Assembly: GCA_902784785.1 (NCBI GenBank)
Contig: CACZWF010000002.1
Location: 1-54,402 of the forward strand
Direction of reading: 5' to 3'
From: an uncultured Bacteroidia bacterium
Lineage (GTDB): Bacteria; Bacteroidota; Bacteroidia; Bacteroidales; UBA932
Length of the DNA stretch: 54,402 bases
Part shown: positions 9,633-18,392 of the stretch, one piece after another
Layout of the letters: each line of letters starts with the position of its first letter
How positions within the stretch are numbered: position 1 is the first letter of the stretch
Notes under the pieces: generated by a model
What the model saw: the letters and a program-made list of their open reading frames with translations, nothing else
The model's database searches: none
Told to the model about the DNA's origin: nothing
Position numbers and translations under genes: made by a program

Positions 9633-9640
9633 CAAAGATA
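9633..9640 (-). promoter_or_regulatory. Predicted -7 box (TATCTTTG) before the metallophosphoesterase
   Basis: TATCTTTG on the minus strand matches TAnnTTTG exactly and lies 26 bp upstream of the ATG at 9606, just past the stop of the GH2 gene. The -33 element is not clear. It may give the last gene its own transcript in addition to read-through. Confidence 0.5.
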
Positions 9641-9645
9641 AGCAA

Positions 9646-11439
9646 TCAGTCCCGATTATCGTAATAATTCTTGAGGACGAAAAAGGCTTTCTTGCGGTTT
9701 CCCCGCTCGTCAATGAGGCCTTTGCGGTTGAATTCGTTCTGGATGCCCACCAAGGTGCGTTTGGGGGAACGGAAGTCTTTCAGGCACCAAGGGCTGATGC
9801 CGGCCAGACCGGGCATACGGCTCATCATTTCGATATTCTTTTGATAGAGCAGTTCCAGATATTCTTCGGTGAAGAGCTCGCTGGCTGCCCCGTAGTTGCC
9901 GTAGAGCGCGCCGCCGCCGAATTCACTCACCACGACCGGCTTGCCGGTGGGGATGTGCCAGATGACGGTGTCGCAGTTGGCGGGTGTGCCGTCATACCAA
10001 CCCACGTATTGGTTAAAACTAATCAGGTCGGTCAAGGAAATGAGTTCGTCTTCCACGAAATAATCGATTTTGTTGGTCGTCTTTTTCTCCAGGGCGGCGC
10101 TCACCAGACGGGAACCGTCTTCCTCCCGGACCTTCGCGATCAGCCGACCGAGGAAAGATAGCCGTTCCGGGGTGCGGGGGGTCTCGTTGGCCACGGACCA
10201 GATGATGGTGGCGGCGCGGTTGTAATCGCGGTGGAGCATCGTGAGCAACTGTTCCTCGGCGTTGGCGTAGGTGTCTTCCGAGGCCCAGTCGATATTCCAG
10301 TAGCAGGGGATTTCTTCCCAGAGCAGAAAGCCCATTTCTTCCGCCATACGCACCATTTGTTCGCTGTGCGGGTAGTGGGCGAGGCGCAGGAAATTGCAGC
10401 CCAGGTCGCGGGCGGCTTCCAGCAGACCTCTCACATCTTCTTCGTTCCGGCAGCGTCCGGGATTGTCGCTGATGTTCTCATCGTGCACGGCGACTCCTTT
10501 CAGGAAGATGGGTTGGTCGTTGAGCAGAATCTGCTCTCCCTCCACACGCACCGTGCGGAAGCCGATTTTGTCCTTTATGCAATCCTGGTCCGTGCGAACC
10601 ACGACTTCATAGCGTTTGGGGTTGGCGGGGGACCAGCGCTGAGGTTTGGCTTTCATCTTGAAATAAGCCATCCCGTCCTCTCCGCTGCATACTTTCTTTT
10701 TGATGCCGAGTTCGGGAATCTCCAGCGTGACGCAGCCTTTGCCACCGTCCAAACGGACGCTCGTCTCAATCTGCTTGCCGTCGAATTTTACGCGGAAATC
10801 ACGGATGAAAACCTCGGGGACGCTCACCAGCAGCACATCGCGGGTGAGTCCGCCGTAGTTCCACCAGTCGAAGTTGACCGCCGGCACCTCCGAGGCGCCC
10901 CGGGTGTTGTCCACGTGGACGACCAGGCTGTTGTCTCCCTCCCGCAGGAGGTCCGTCACCTCATACCAGAAGGGGGTGAAACCGCCTTTGTGGGTGCCCA
11001 GAATCTCGTTGTTCAAGCCCACGATGCAACTATAGGACGCGGCTCCGAAATAGAGGAACCAGCGCTTTCCGGGCGTTTTCCGGAAGGGAATGGTCCGCTG
11101 GTACCACACGCTGCCCTCATAATAATAGAGTTTGTCGGACTGCGTGTTCCAGTCGCCGGGCACTTGCAGGGTGGGGGACTGGTCGAAATCGTATTCGACG
11201 AGTTTGGTCTTGTTCTGGTAGAAATGGCGGTCAGCAAAATAGCGTTTGGACGGCTTCAAGGGGGTCATGTGGTATTTGTACAACCCGGTGTTCATCGGGT
11301 CGACGATGTAGCGCCATTCCCCGGAAAGGGATTGCGTCTGCCGTCCCTCGTACAGGTTCAACGCCGGCGGCGCGCCCCAAACGCTCAGCGCGTTCAGGCA
11401 TCCACACGCGATGGCCGCCAACAGGAACAATTTCTTCAT
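9646..11439 (-). CDS. Glycoside hydrolase family 2 enzyme (beta-galactosidase/beta-glucuronidase type)
   Basis: 597 aa from MKKLFLLAAIACG at 11439 (signal peptide); a further ATG five codons upstream would overlap the previous gene. Domains in order: GH2 jelly-roll sugar-binding domain (~35-205, NFDWWNYGGLTRDV), immunoglobulin-like domain (~210-295), TIM barrel from ~300 (GEQILLNDQPIFLKGVAVH). The acid/base Glu is in WSVANETP (Glu419) and the nucleophile in VVVSEFGGG (Glu506). The HYPHSEQM and FDWWNYGGL blocks are shared by beta-glucuronidases and short beta-galactosidases, so the sugar is not fixed by sequence. It follows the GH39-like gene with a 1-bp gap, in the PUL. Confidence 0.92.
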   Translation of the reverse strand: MKKLFLLAAIACGCLNALSVWGAPPALNLYEGRQTQSLSGEWRYIVDPMNTGLYKYHMTPLKPSKRYFADRHFYQNKTKLVEYDFDQSPTLQVPGDWNTQSDKLYYYEGSVWYQRTIPFRKTPGKRWFLYFGAASYSCIVGLNNEILGTHKGGFTPFWYEVTDLLREGDNSLVVHVDNTRGASEVPAVNFDWWNYGGLTRDVLLVSVPEVFIRDFRVKFDGKQIETSVRLDGGKGCVTLEIPELGIKKKVCSGEDGMAYFKMKAKPQRWSPANPKRYEVVVRTDQDCIKDKIGFRTVRVEGEQILLNDQPIFLKGVAVHDENISDNPGRCRNEEDVRGLLEAARDLGCNFLRLAHYPHSEQMVRMAEEMGFLLWEEIPCYWNIDWASEDTYANAEEQLLTMLHRDYNRAATIIWSVANETPRTPERLSFLGRLIAKVREEDGSRLVSAALEKKTTNKIDYFVEDELISLTDLISFNQYVGWYDGTPANCDTVIWHIPTGKPVVVSEFGGGALYGNYGAASELFTEEYLELLYQKNIEMMSRMPGLAGISPWCLKDFRSPKRTLVGIQNEFNRKGLIDERGNRKKAFFVLKNYYDNRD

Positions 11440-11440
11440 A

Positions 11441-12880
11441 CTATTCAAATTCAATCAAAACAATCGAATTATTCAGCAAATCAATGTCGACGCTCCCGTC
11501 TTCGTTGGGGAAGAGGGGGGACTCGGTGTAGAGGCGCGATGCATCGGTGACGTGATAGAACCCTTTGTTGATGCGTCCGCAGGCGAGGGAGATTTTCACC
11601 GTCTCGACATTGCAGGCGTTGTTGTCTCCGTCGTAGCGCGTCAGGAAGATGGTGGTCTTGCCATTATTGGAAGCGGCGACGGCATAGACGTCGTCCTCTT
11701 CGCTCAAGCGGCAGGCGCAGGCGTTTCCGCGCAATTTGCTCCAAGCGTAGAACGTGTAGAAGGTCGGCTGGCGCTCCATCGTCTGGATGTCATAGAAACC
11801 GCTGTAGGAGGTGTCCGGCCGATAGTCGTAGTACATCAGCATATCCACCGGGGCGTAGTGCATCGTCGCCATCACGGCGCCCGCGAAGGCCGCGCCTTTG
11901 AGCCCTCTGCGGCTCTCCCGGTTGTAGTTTTCGTAGGAAGAACCCTTGCCGGGATTCTTGAAACGGCGGTAGTTCCATTCGTTGAGGATAAGTTCGGCGT
12001 CTTCGTAGCCGTATTCCTTCATCCAACCCCGGATCAGGTCGGCCTCCATCCGGTACACGCCGGGTTCGGCGCCATACTTGTGCCAGGAAATGAAGTCGAT
12101 GGGGACCTTGTTGTCCCGCATATAGGCGAAAAATTCGGGGAAATAGGTCTTCGTTCCCTGGATGCGGCAGTAGGAGGGGCCGCCGATTTTCAAATGGGGA
12201 AATTTCTCTTTCAGGTGCTTGGCCGCCACCGCGTACATCTTGTGGAATTCCTCGATGGGGGCTCCCCAGGTGCGCGGTTCGGTTTTCCAACGGCCGGAGG
12301 TTTGGTCGAGGTCGGCCTCGTTCCAGATTTCCCAATAGCGGATGTTGTAGTGGAAACCATTGGCCCATCCCTCGTTGTAGTGCCGGATGATGTGTTCGCA
12401 GATCTTGGCCCATTTCAGGAAGTCCTTGGGCGGATAGATGTTGTATTTGGCCGCCGTCTGGTTCTCGATGCTCTGGCCGAGCCGGTAGAAAGGCTCGCAG
12501 CCCGCGTCAATCATATTCTTAATGTACAGGTCCGTCTCCCGGAAATCATAGGAAGCCGGGTCGTTGACATTCTTGCTGAAATCCCGGAAAATGGAGGCGA
12601 CATCCACCGTGTTGATGCCGTAGGTGAGGGCGGCGTCGTGGGTGCGGGCGAACGGAATGTTGAGGATTTTGAAATCCATCATTTCCATATCCATCCCTTC
12701 TTCCGGACCATTGTTGACTGCGTTCATCGGCCGGATGGGGCCGAGAACAGTGGCGGTGTCCACCACCAGGTCCACGAATTTCTGGGTGACGTTCGGTTGA
12801 ATCTGTTCCGGCTGCTGCGCCCGGACAAATAGCGGGGCCAGCAACATAAGAATCATCAGGGAAATGCTTCTACTCTTCAT
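11441..12880 (-). CDS. GH39-like clan GH-A glycoside hydrolase (beta-xylosidase/iduronidase fold)
   Basis: 479 aa with a signal peptide (ISLMILMLLAPLFVRAQ). The TIM-barrel signatures are YWEIWNEADLD with acid/base Glu188 and ILNEWNYRRF with the likely nucleophile Glu301, plus FARTHDAALTYG and ISWHKYGAEPG. These fit GH39 or a near relative; a C-terminal beta-sandwich (~375-479) is typical. Expected action is on non-reducing beta-xyloside, alpha-arabinoside or uronide-type linkages; the exact sugar is unknown. It starts inside the last codons of the GH27 gene (11-bp overlap), so the two are translationally linked. Confidence 0.8.
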   Translation of the reverse strand: MKSRSISLMILMLLAPLFVRAQQPEQIQPNVTQKFVDLVVDTATVLGPIRPMNAVNNGPEEGMDMEMMDFKILNIPFARTHDAALTYGINTVDVASIFRDFSKNVNDPASYDFRETDLYIKNMIDAGCEPFYRLGQSIENQTAAKYNIYPPKDFLKWAKICEHIIRHYNEGWANGFHYNIRYWEIWNEADLDQTSGRWKTEPRTWGAPIEEFHKMYAVAAKHLKEKFPHLKIGGPSYCRIQGTKTYFPEFFAYMRDNKVPIDFISWHKYGAEPGVYRMEADLIRGWMKEYGYEDAELILNEWNYRRFKNPGKGSSYENYNRESRRGLKGAAFAGAVMATMHYAPVDMLMYYDYRPDTSYSGFYDIQTMERQPTFYTFYAWSKLRGNACACRLSEEDDVYAVAASNNGKTTIFLTRYDGDNNACNVETVKISLACGRINKGFYHVTDASRLYTESPLFPNEDGSVDIDLLNNSIVLIEFE

Positions 12881-15086
12881 TTTTTCTATATTTTACAAAT
12901 AATACTCCGTGAGTGGGAATGGTGAAAGACGCGGGGGCATCCTTTTGTCTCCAGAGGTCGCGGCAGGAGGCGACGGCTCCGAGTCCCGCGTCGGCCAGGC
13001 TTTGGCGGACATCGAGGGTCTTTTCCGTATCCGAGAGGTTGAACAGGCCGGCGGCGAAACTGCCGTCCGCCAGCTGACGTGTCCACACTTGCAGTCCGTC
13101 CTGCTCCCAAACGCAATCGGCCGCCTGTCCCAACGGGTCTTGGTCGACGGCAATCACCTCGTGGTTGCAAAGCAGGTTGAGGGTGAAGCGGTCCGGCTGG
13201 GCGAGGTCGCAACCGATAATCATCGGGGCGGCCAGCAAGGCCCAAAGGGAAAGGTGGGAATACTGCTCATCCGCGCTCAAACGGCTTTCCCGCAGGCCTT
13301 CTCCCCAGCCCACCTTGCCGATGACCAGCATGTCGGGGTCGTTCCAATGGCCGGGTCCGGCATAGGCGGCCAGTCCGCGCTGGAGGTTGAAGCCTATGCG
13401 CAGGACGGAGGCCCAGGTGTCGGTGATGTCGCCGGTCGTCCGCCAAAGATTGGCGTCCACGTCGGCGCCCCATTGCCAGACTTTCTCCAGTCCGTATTGG
13501 CAGAGGGAATAGCAGATGTCCCGGGGTTGCTTCCGCAAGCATTTTTCCATCTTGCGATAGGGGAAGATGTGGTCCTTGCGTCCGGCTTTCGGAAGTTTGT
13601 CCAAAATGGTCCGGTACCCGCAAAGGTCATATTTCAGATAATCCACGCCCCAGGCGTTCCAAGTGTCGGCATCTTTCTGTTCGAAGCCCAGCGATCCGAG
13701 GTAGCCCCCGCAGGTCAACTCGCCCGGAGAAGAGTAAATGCCCAGCCGCAGGCCTCTCTCGTGCAGCCATTCGCCCAGTCCGGCGATGTCCGGGAACTGT
13801 TCGTTGGGCTCCAGGGTTCCGTCTGCCGAGCGGGCGGCCCCTTGCCAGGCGTCGTCAATGTTGACATAGCAATAGCCATAATCGGCCAGTCCGCTGTTGA
13901 TCAGGGCGTCCGCCGAAGAAAAGACTTTCCCTTGCGAGATGTCCAGCCCCCAGCAGTTCCAACTGTTCCAGCCCATCGGCGGGGTGAGCGCCAACTTGGA
14001 GCCAACCTTCAAGGTCAGGGCGCCGCTGCCGCTGCCGGCGGTGTTTTCAGCCGTCCATCGGATGGGATAGTCGCCCGCTTTCGCCACGCTGCCGCGCAGA
14101 ACGCCGTTTTCCGTATCCAAGGTCAGTCCGTCGGGAAGTCCGTTGGCTTGGAAGGTCATCGGCCGCAGGCCCGAGAAGGGGAGGCGGAAGATGATGGGGG
14201 AGCCGGGCCGGGCGCCGAGCACGGCGGGACCGTTGTACCGAGGCTCCTTGGGAGCAGGGGGAGTCAGGCAGTATTTGGGCGTGAAATCCCTTTCAACGCA
14301 CATTCCCGTGCGGGAATCGCGGAAGGAGACTTTCACCTGCACCGGCTCGCCCCCGTCATAATGTATTTCTTGAGAAAAGACTTCGCTTGTGTCCAGTTTG
14401 ACGCTTTTTTTGCGCGTTTTTCCCTTTGTTTCGAAGCGGAACACACCTTTCACCGGCAGTTCGCAAGATACGCTCAACAAACAATGGTCACCGTCTCCGT
14501 CTTCGCCGCAGGAAAGGGTGGTCAAATCTTCCAGCCGGGCCATTCCGATGCGGATAGGGCCGTCGTAGATGCCTCCCCGGGTGCGGCGGTTCCACACCAG
14601 CAGCGTCAGCAGGTTTTCTCCTTCCTGCAGCAGGGATGCGTCGACGTGATACAACCGGTGAGCATCCCAGGCGGATTGGGGAATCCCTCCGTCGTGGGGC
14701 ATCGTGCCCGATTTGCCGATGCGGACCCCGTTCAGGTATGATTCGTCGCAATCGTCTATATAACTCAAATCAAAGACGACAATCTGGGGATAGGGTGCCG
14801 TGGTGACAAAGCCTTCGGGCAGCGTGAAGCGGATGCGGTATTGGGCGTACATTCCTTCTCCCTGCCATTTCTGGGGGATGGCCATCGTTTCCCACGCGCT
14901 GTCGTCAAAATCGGGCGTCATCCATCCTTCGGGAGCGTCGCCCAGGTGGAAACGGGCCTCCTCAAACACCAGCGCCTCCGGTTCCACATACGAGACCGGC
15001 GCGTCGCAAGAATACAGAAGAACGCCTGTCAGAAGCGTCAGCAGGGCCCGCAGCCCGCGCGACATAAATTTCCGAAAACTTTTCAT
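12870..15086 (-). CDS. GH27 alpha-galactosidase lipoprotein with N-terminal sugar-binding and Ig-like domains
   Basis: 738 aa from MKSFRKFMSRG at 15086; the lipobox Cys is residue 27 (GVLLYSC). Domains: a GH2-type jelly-roll carbohydrate-binding domain (~43-180; ESYLNGVRIGKSGTMP), a linker, a putative Ig domain (~285-362; LPDGLTLDTENGVLRG), then the GH27 barrel (LALTPPMGWNSWNCWG ... VNIDDAWQG ... LGIYSSPGELTCGG). The catalytic Asp pair is seen in VDYLKYDLCG (Asp487, nucleophile) and RTTGDITDTW (Asp553, acid/base). GH27 enzymes remove alpha-linked galactose or N-acetylgalactosamine, some beta-arabinopyranose. It is surface or periplasm anchored and sits mid-PUL. Confidence 0.93.
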   Translation of the reverse strand: MKSFRKFMSRGLRALLTLLTGVLLYSCDAPVSYVEPEALVFEEARFHLGDAPEGWMTPDFDDSAWETMAIPQKWQGEGMYAQYRIRFTLPEGFVTTAPYPQIVVFDLSYIDDCDESYLNGVRIGKSGTMPHDGGIPQSAWDAHRLYHVDASLLQEGENLLTLLVWNRRTRGGIYDGPIRIGMARLEDLTTLSCGEDGDGDHCLLSVSCELPVKGVFRFETKGKTRKKSVKLDTSEVFSQEIHYDGGEPVQVKVSFRDSRTGMCVERDFTPKYCLTPPAPKEPRYNGPAVLGARPGSPIIFRLPFSGLRPMTFQANGLPDGLTLDTENGVLRGSVAKAGDYPIRWTAENTAGSGSGALTLKVGSKLALTPPMGWNSWNCWGLDISQGKVFSSADALINSGLADYGYCYVNIDDAWQGAARSADGTLEPNEQFPDIAGLGEWLHERGLRLGIYSSPGELTCGGYLGSLGFEQKDADTWNAWGVDYLKYDLCGYRTILDKLPKAGRKDHIFPYRKMEKCLRKQPRDICYSLCQYGLEKVWQWGADVDANLWRTTGDITDTWASVLRIGFNLQRGLAAYAGPGHWNDPDMLVIGKVGWGEGLRESRLSADEQYSHLSLWALLAAPMIIGCDLAQPDRFTLNLLCNHEVIAVDQDPLGQAADCVWEQDGLQVWTRQLADGSFAAGLFNLSDTEKTLDVRQSLADAGLGAVASCRDLWRQKDAPASFTIPTHGVLFVKYRKNEE

Positions 15087-15105
15087 TCGTTGGGAGCGGC
15101 TAAAA

Positions 15106-16383
15106 TTATTTCCAAATGACATCTCTCAAATAAACCTGGCGGCAGCCTTCGTGAACGGAGTTGAAGGCCAGTTGCTTTCCATCGGGCCGCCAGCGCGCGT
15201 GCAAATCGCAACGGGAGTATTGTTCTTTGTAGGTCTCGGGGACGAAGAAATGGCCCAGGGAAATCATAGCCTCGTCTTCCACACGCAGGAGCACCCAACT
15301 CCGATAGCCGGCCTTGTTCCAATAGCCTTCCGAACTGATAAATTGGCCGTCCGGGGAGAAGATGCAGTGTCCGTCCCAGTCCATAATGCCGGGGGCGATG
15401 TGGCGTACCGACTCTTCTTCTCCGACTTTGAGGAAGGTATGGCTCCACACGCCTTCCGCATTCCAGCGGGCCGTGATGACCATCTCATCATTGTTGCGCC
15501 AATTGAAGTGCGAGCCTTGCCAGCCGTCCGGGAAACAGCGACGCAGGTTGGTGCCGTCGGTATGGACCGTGAAGGACACCGTGGTCCATTGGTAGACGAT
15601 GCCTCGCTCGGAGAGTTGCTGTTTGAAATTCTCTACGGTGCGGGCGAGGAAAAAGATTTTGCTCGCGTCCGGATTGAGCACCGTATGGCAGAAATAGGCC
15701 AGACCGTCCTCGGAGGTGATTTCAGGCATCAAGTGTCGGGCCTGGGCCACGGACAGGATGAGTTTTTCTTCGCCTGTGGTCAGGTTCATCAGCCAAAGTC
15801 CGTCGTTTTCCGGCCAGACCTGGTCCAGCAGCGGGTCTTGTCCTTCTCCGGCATAGCCGTAGTCGGGACGGCACTGGCGCAGGCGGGCGTAGTTCAGGCT
15901 GACGGCCCATTTCCCATCTTTGGAAATCGCGCTGACAGGGCGTGGCAGGATACGTTCCACACCGCTTTTCCAATTGAGCAGGACCGTCACGAAATGTCCG
16001 TCCCGGCAATCGTTGAAGGCGCAGAGTCCGTCTTCCCAGGGCAGCCAGTGGAACATCGCCGCTTCCTGGAAATTCCAGCAGGCCGTCGTGGCGATGGGAA
16101 TGAAGCGGTTGCTGTCTTGCAAATCCACCAGTCCGAGGGTGATTCGCTCGCCGGCTTCCGGCAGGCGGCCGCTGAATCCCACTTCCAAGATGGCGACATA
16201 GCGGTTGTCGGGACTCCAGGCGTTGATGCCGAAGTAATTGGCCAGGAAGTGGTCTTCCGGTCCGGAGGTGATGGCGTAAGCCTCTCCGACTTCCGGGAAG
16301 GGGGGAAGCGTATGTTGGCAAGCGCAGAAAAGCGTCAGGCAGGCGGCCAGTCCGAGGGCTCCTTTTTTCCAAAAATGTATCAT
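15106..16383 (-). CDS. Lipoprotein with WD40/PD40-type beta-propeller, distantly like oligogalacturonate lyase
   Basis: 425 aa from the ATG at 16383, four bp after the upstream stop; a TTG four codons earlier would overlap. The N-terminus is a lipoprotein signal (LAACLTLFCAC). The body is repeated beta-propeller blades: NAWSPDNRYVAILEVG, CIFSPDGQFISSEG, ARWRPDGKQLAFNS. Histidines sit in the blades (GSHFNW, WDGHCIF, DLHARW, SVHEGC), reminiscent of the metal-binding His set of PL22 oligogalacturonate lyases, but I cannot align them with confidence. It could be a lyase, another propeller enzyme or a binding protein. It lies between the EEP and GH27 genes in the PUL. Confidence 0.6.
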   Translation of the reverse strand: MIHFWKKGALGLAACLTLFCACQHTLPPFPEVGEAYAITSGPEDHFLANYFGINAWSPDNRYVAILEVGFSGRLPEAGERITLGLVDLQDSNRFIPIATTACWNFQEAAMFHWLPWEDGLCAFNDCRDGHFVTVLLNWKSGVERILPRPVSAISKDGKWAVSLNYARLRQCRPDYGYAGEGQDPLLDQVWPENDGLWLMNLTTGEEKLILSVAQARHLMPEITSEDGLAYFCHTVLNPDASKIFFLARTVENFKQQLSERGIVYQWTTVSFTVHTDGTNLRRCFPDGWQGSHFNWRNNDEMVITARWNAEGVWSHTFLKVGEEESVRHIAPGIMDWDGHCIFSPDGQFISSEGYWNKAGYRSWVLLRVEDEAMISLGHFFVPETYKEQYSRCDLHARWRPDGKQLAFNSVHEGCRQVYLRDVIWK

Positions 16384-16387
16384 CGTT

Positions 16388-18391
16388 TCAATCAAATAAA
16401 TTCACAGGGTTGTAATCATCTTTGTCCGCGGTTCCTTCCACCGTTTCTTGCCGGCTGACCGTCGAGTAGAATTTGACTTGGGTGGCTTTTTGACCCGTTG
16501 CATCGATGACGGTGAGGCGGACGGGCGCGTTCTTCCGGGGCGTTCCGAAAAGAATCCGGGGGTTCTGCTCATAGGAAATGATGCCGTCGATGTTCCAAAT
16601 CCAGCAGACGATGCCGTTGGCAGCAGTGGAGCGGTCGGTGAAGGTCAGCGTATCGCTGAGGTACCCGTCGGGCAGGTCGAAATCGGCCTTCGGCGCGCCG
16701 GAGGCGTTCGTGTCAAGGTCGAAACAGGCGTATATGGGATAATGGTCGGAAATATACATTCCGTTCCATTTTTGCGCAACCGTCTTGAACAGCGGGCACG
16801 CCGCGATGCCGTCGTAAAAAATATGGTCAATCTGTTCGCTTTGGGTCCCCCACCAGTGGAAGGTCCGCGAGAAATTGGTCGTCCAGGCCGTCCGCCGGGC
16901 GCTCCGGTAGGCGCTCGTAATAGCGTCCATCGTCTCACTGTCTTCTTCCATATTCCAGTCAGCCGTGAGGATGACGGGCAGGTGGGAAGTGTTCTTTTGG
17001 CTAATCGTGTTCAGCACCACTTGCAATTCTTTGGGGCGGGATGCGCTGTAGAGGCTGGTGTGCGTGTTGAGGAAGAAGAACTTCTTGTTGCCGGGCTTGT
17101 AGGTCAAGATGGCCCAGGTGGCCGTGCGGCACTGCTTGTCCTCCATTTCGGGGAAATAGGAATTGACCGTCGAAGGCGTGTTGGAAAGCCAGACGGTTCC
17201 CGAACTGTTGAGGGAGATCAAATCCGTCCGGTACAGGAGGGTGGTGGATTCTTCCCCCTCGTCCGTACCCGGCACGAGTCCCCAGTAACTTTCATCCGCT
17301 ACGATGTCGTGTCCGCCTTTGCGGCCCAGGCCGTAATGGGCGTAGCCGCTGCAATTGGCTTTGATGTCTTTCACTTGTTCTTTCTCGGCTTCCTGCAGGC
17401 CGATGACGGCGGGACGGAGGCTGTTGACCATGGCGTAATAGGCTGTCTTGCGGTTGGTCCAATCCCGGTCTCCCGTATCGGGGTTGCTGCTCTTGTCTCG
17501 GGCGGATGCGAAACGGACATTGGAGGACATCACCATCAGTCCCTGCGGCTCCGGGTCGGCATCCGGCGTGTAGTCGCTGGTCGTCAGCGTATAGGACTTT
17601 CCCGCCGCCAACGTGAAGGACTTGGACGTGGAATAACTCATCTGCGTTCCGTCCGTCGCTCGGATGGTGAACCGCATGCCGCCGGAATAGGTCTGGGCGG
17701 GAATGAGGATAAATACGCTCGACCCGAAATCCACGCCGCCGTCCGGGGCGGGAACATTCACGACTGACGAGGCTCCGGACGCAGGGGTCAGGCTGCTGAA
17801 ATCCGTCGTAAACGCGCCGCTGACCTTCTCGGAGCCCAGGGTCTCGAACATGACCGACGAGAGTTTGGCATCGTAGTCTCCGGGCACCGTCAGTTTGATG
17901 GCGCTCATCAGGCAGGAAAAAGACAGTTCGGCGCCGCTCCCGCTGCCCGCCATCAAGAAGGCGGATGCGTCATAGGTGGTCGAGGACCAGCATTGGGAGT
18001 AGGGAAGAAACACCCGCGCCGAGCCACCGCTGTACTGCGTCAGAGCAGACGCGGGGTAAAGGCAACGGTACGGGGCGTTCAACACGCCCTGCAGCGTAAA
18101 ACTCGCGCGATTCGTACCCACATAAGGGGAGTCGGCGGCCAAAGCGTCGGACGCGATGCCGTTGATGGCGATGGCGTCTCCCGCTGACCAGTAATTGGGA
18201 TAGGAAGTACCGTTTTTTTCGCCCAAGTGCGTCCTGCTTCCGTCCGCTTGAGAAAGGGCTTCGGGGGAGACGATGGCCGCCTCAAAATGGTGAATTTCGT
18301 TGGACCCATCTCTCTGCCAGACCTCTGTTTCCCTGGCGCAAGTCCAAAGAAACAGAGGGAGTAGCAATAAGAGGATGACCCGTCTTTTCAC
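16388..18391 (-). CDS. Fimbrillin-like + endonuclease/exonuclease/phosphatase (EEP) + PKD lipoprotein
   Basis: 667 aa. The start is GTG (codon at 18391-18389), one base after the previous stop. The lipobox Cys is residue 18 (LFLWTCA). Residues ~36-272 resemble a fimbrillin/Mfa-like beta domain (YWSAGDAIAING, YRCLYPASAL). Residues ~284-557 are an EEP domain with its motifs intact: SSNVRF, IGLQEAEKEQ, FLNTHTS, ILTADWN, EQIDHIFYD, ISDHYPIYA. Residues ~565-645 form a PKD domain (LTFTDRSTAANGIVCWIWNI). EEP enzymes cleave phosphodiesters or phosphomonoesters (nucleic acid, inositol phosphates, sphingomyelin). Its EEP-PKD core is a diverged duplicate of the next upstream gene. Confidence 0.85.
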   Translation of the reverse strand: MKRRVILLLLLPLFLWTCARETEVWQRDGSNEIHHFEAAIVSPEALSQADGSRTHLGEKNGTSYPNYWSAGDAIAINGIASDALAADSPYVGTNRASFTLQGVLNAPYRCLYPASALTQYSGGSARVFLPYSQCWSSTTYDASAFLMAGSGSGAELSFSCLMSAIKLTVPGDYDAKLSSVMFETLGSEKVSGAFTTDFSSLTPASGASSVVNVPAPDGGVDFGSSVFILIPAQTYSGGMRFTIRATDGTQMSYSTSKSFTLAAGKSYTLTTSDYTPDADPEPQGLMVMSSNVRFASARDKSSNPDTGDRDWTNRKTAYYAMVNSLRPAVIGLQEAEKEQVKDIKANCSGYAHYGLGRKGGHDIVADESYWGLVPGTDEGEESTTLLYRTDLISLNSSGTVWLSNTPSTVNSYFPEMEDKQCRTATWAILTYKPGNKKFFFLNTHTSLYSASRPKELQVVLNTISQKNTSHLPVILTADWNMEEDSETMDAITSAYRSARRTAWTTNFSRTFHWWGTQSEQIDHIFYDGIAACPLFKTVAQKWNGMYISDHYPIYACFDLDTNASGAPKADFDLPDGYLSDTLTFTDRSTAANGIVCWIWNIDGIISYEQNPRILFGTPRKNAPVRLTVIDATGQKATQVKFYSTVSRQETVEGTADKDDYNPVNLFD

Positions 18392-18392
18392 C

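Noticed and set aside
12909-14741. A 610-codon open frame on the plus strand
   Set aside because: Antisense to the GH27 gene, whose catalytic motifs are plain.
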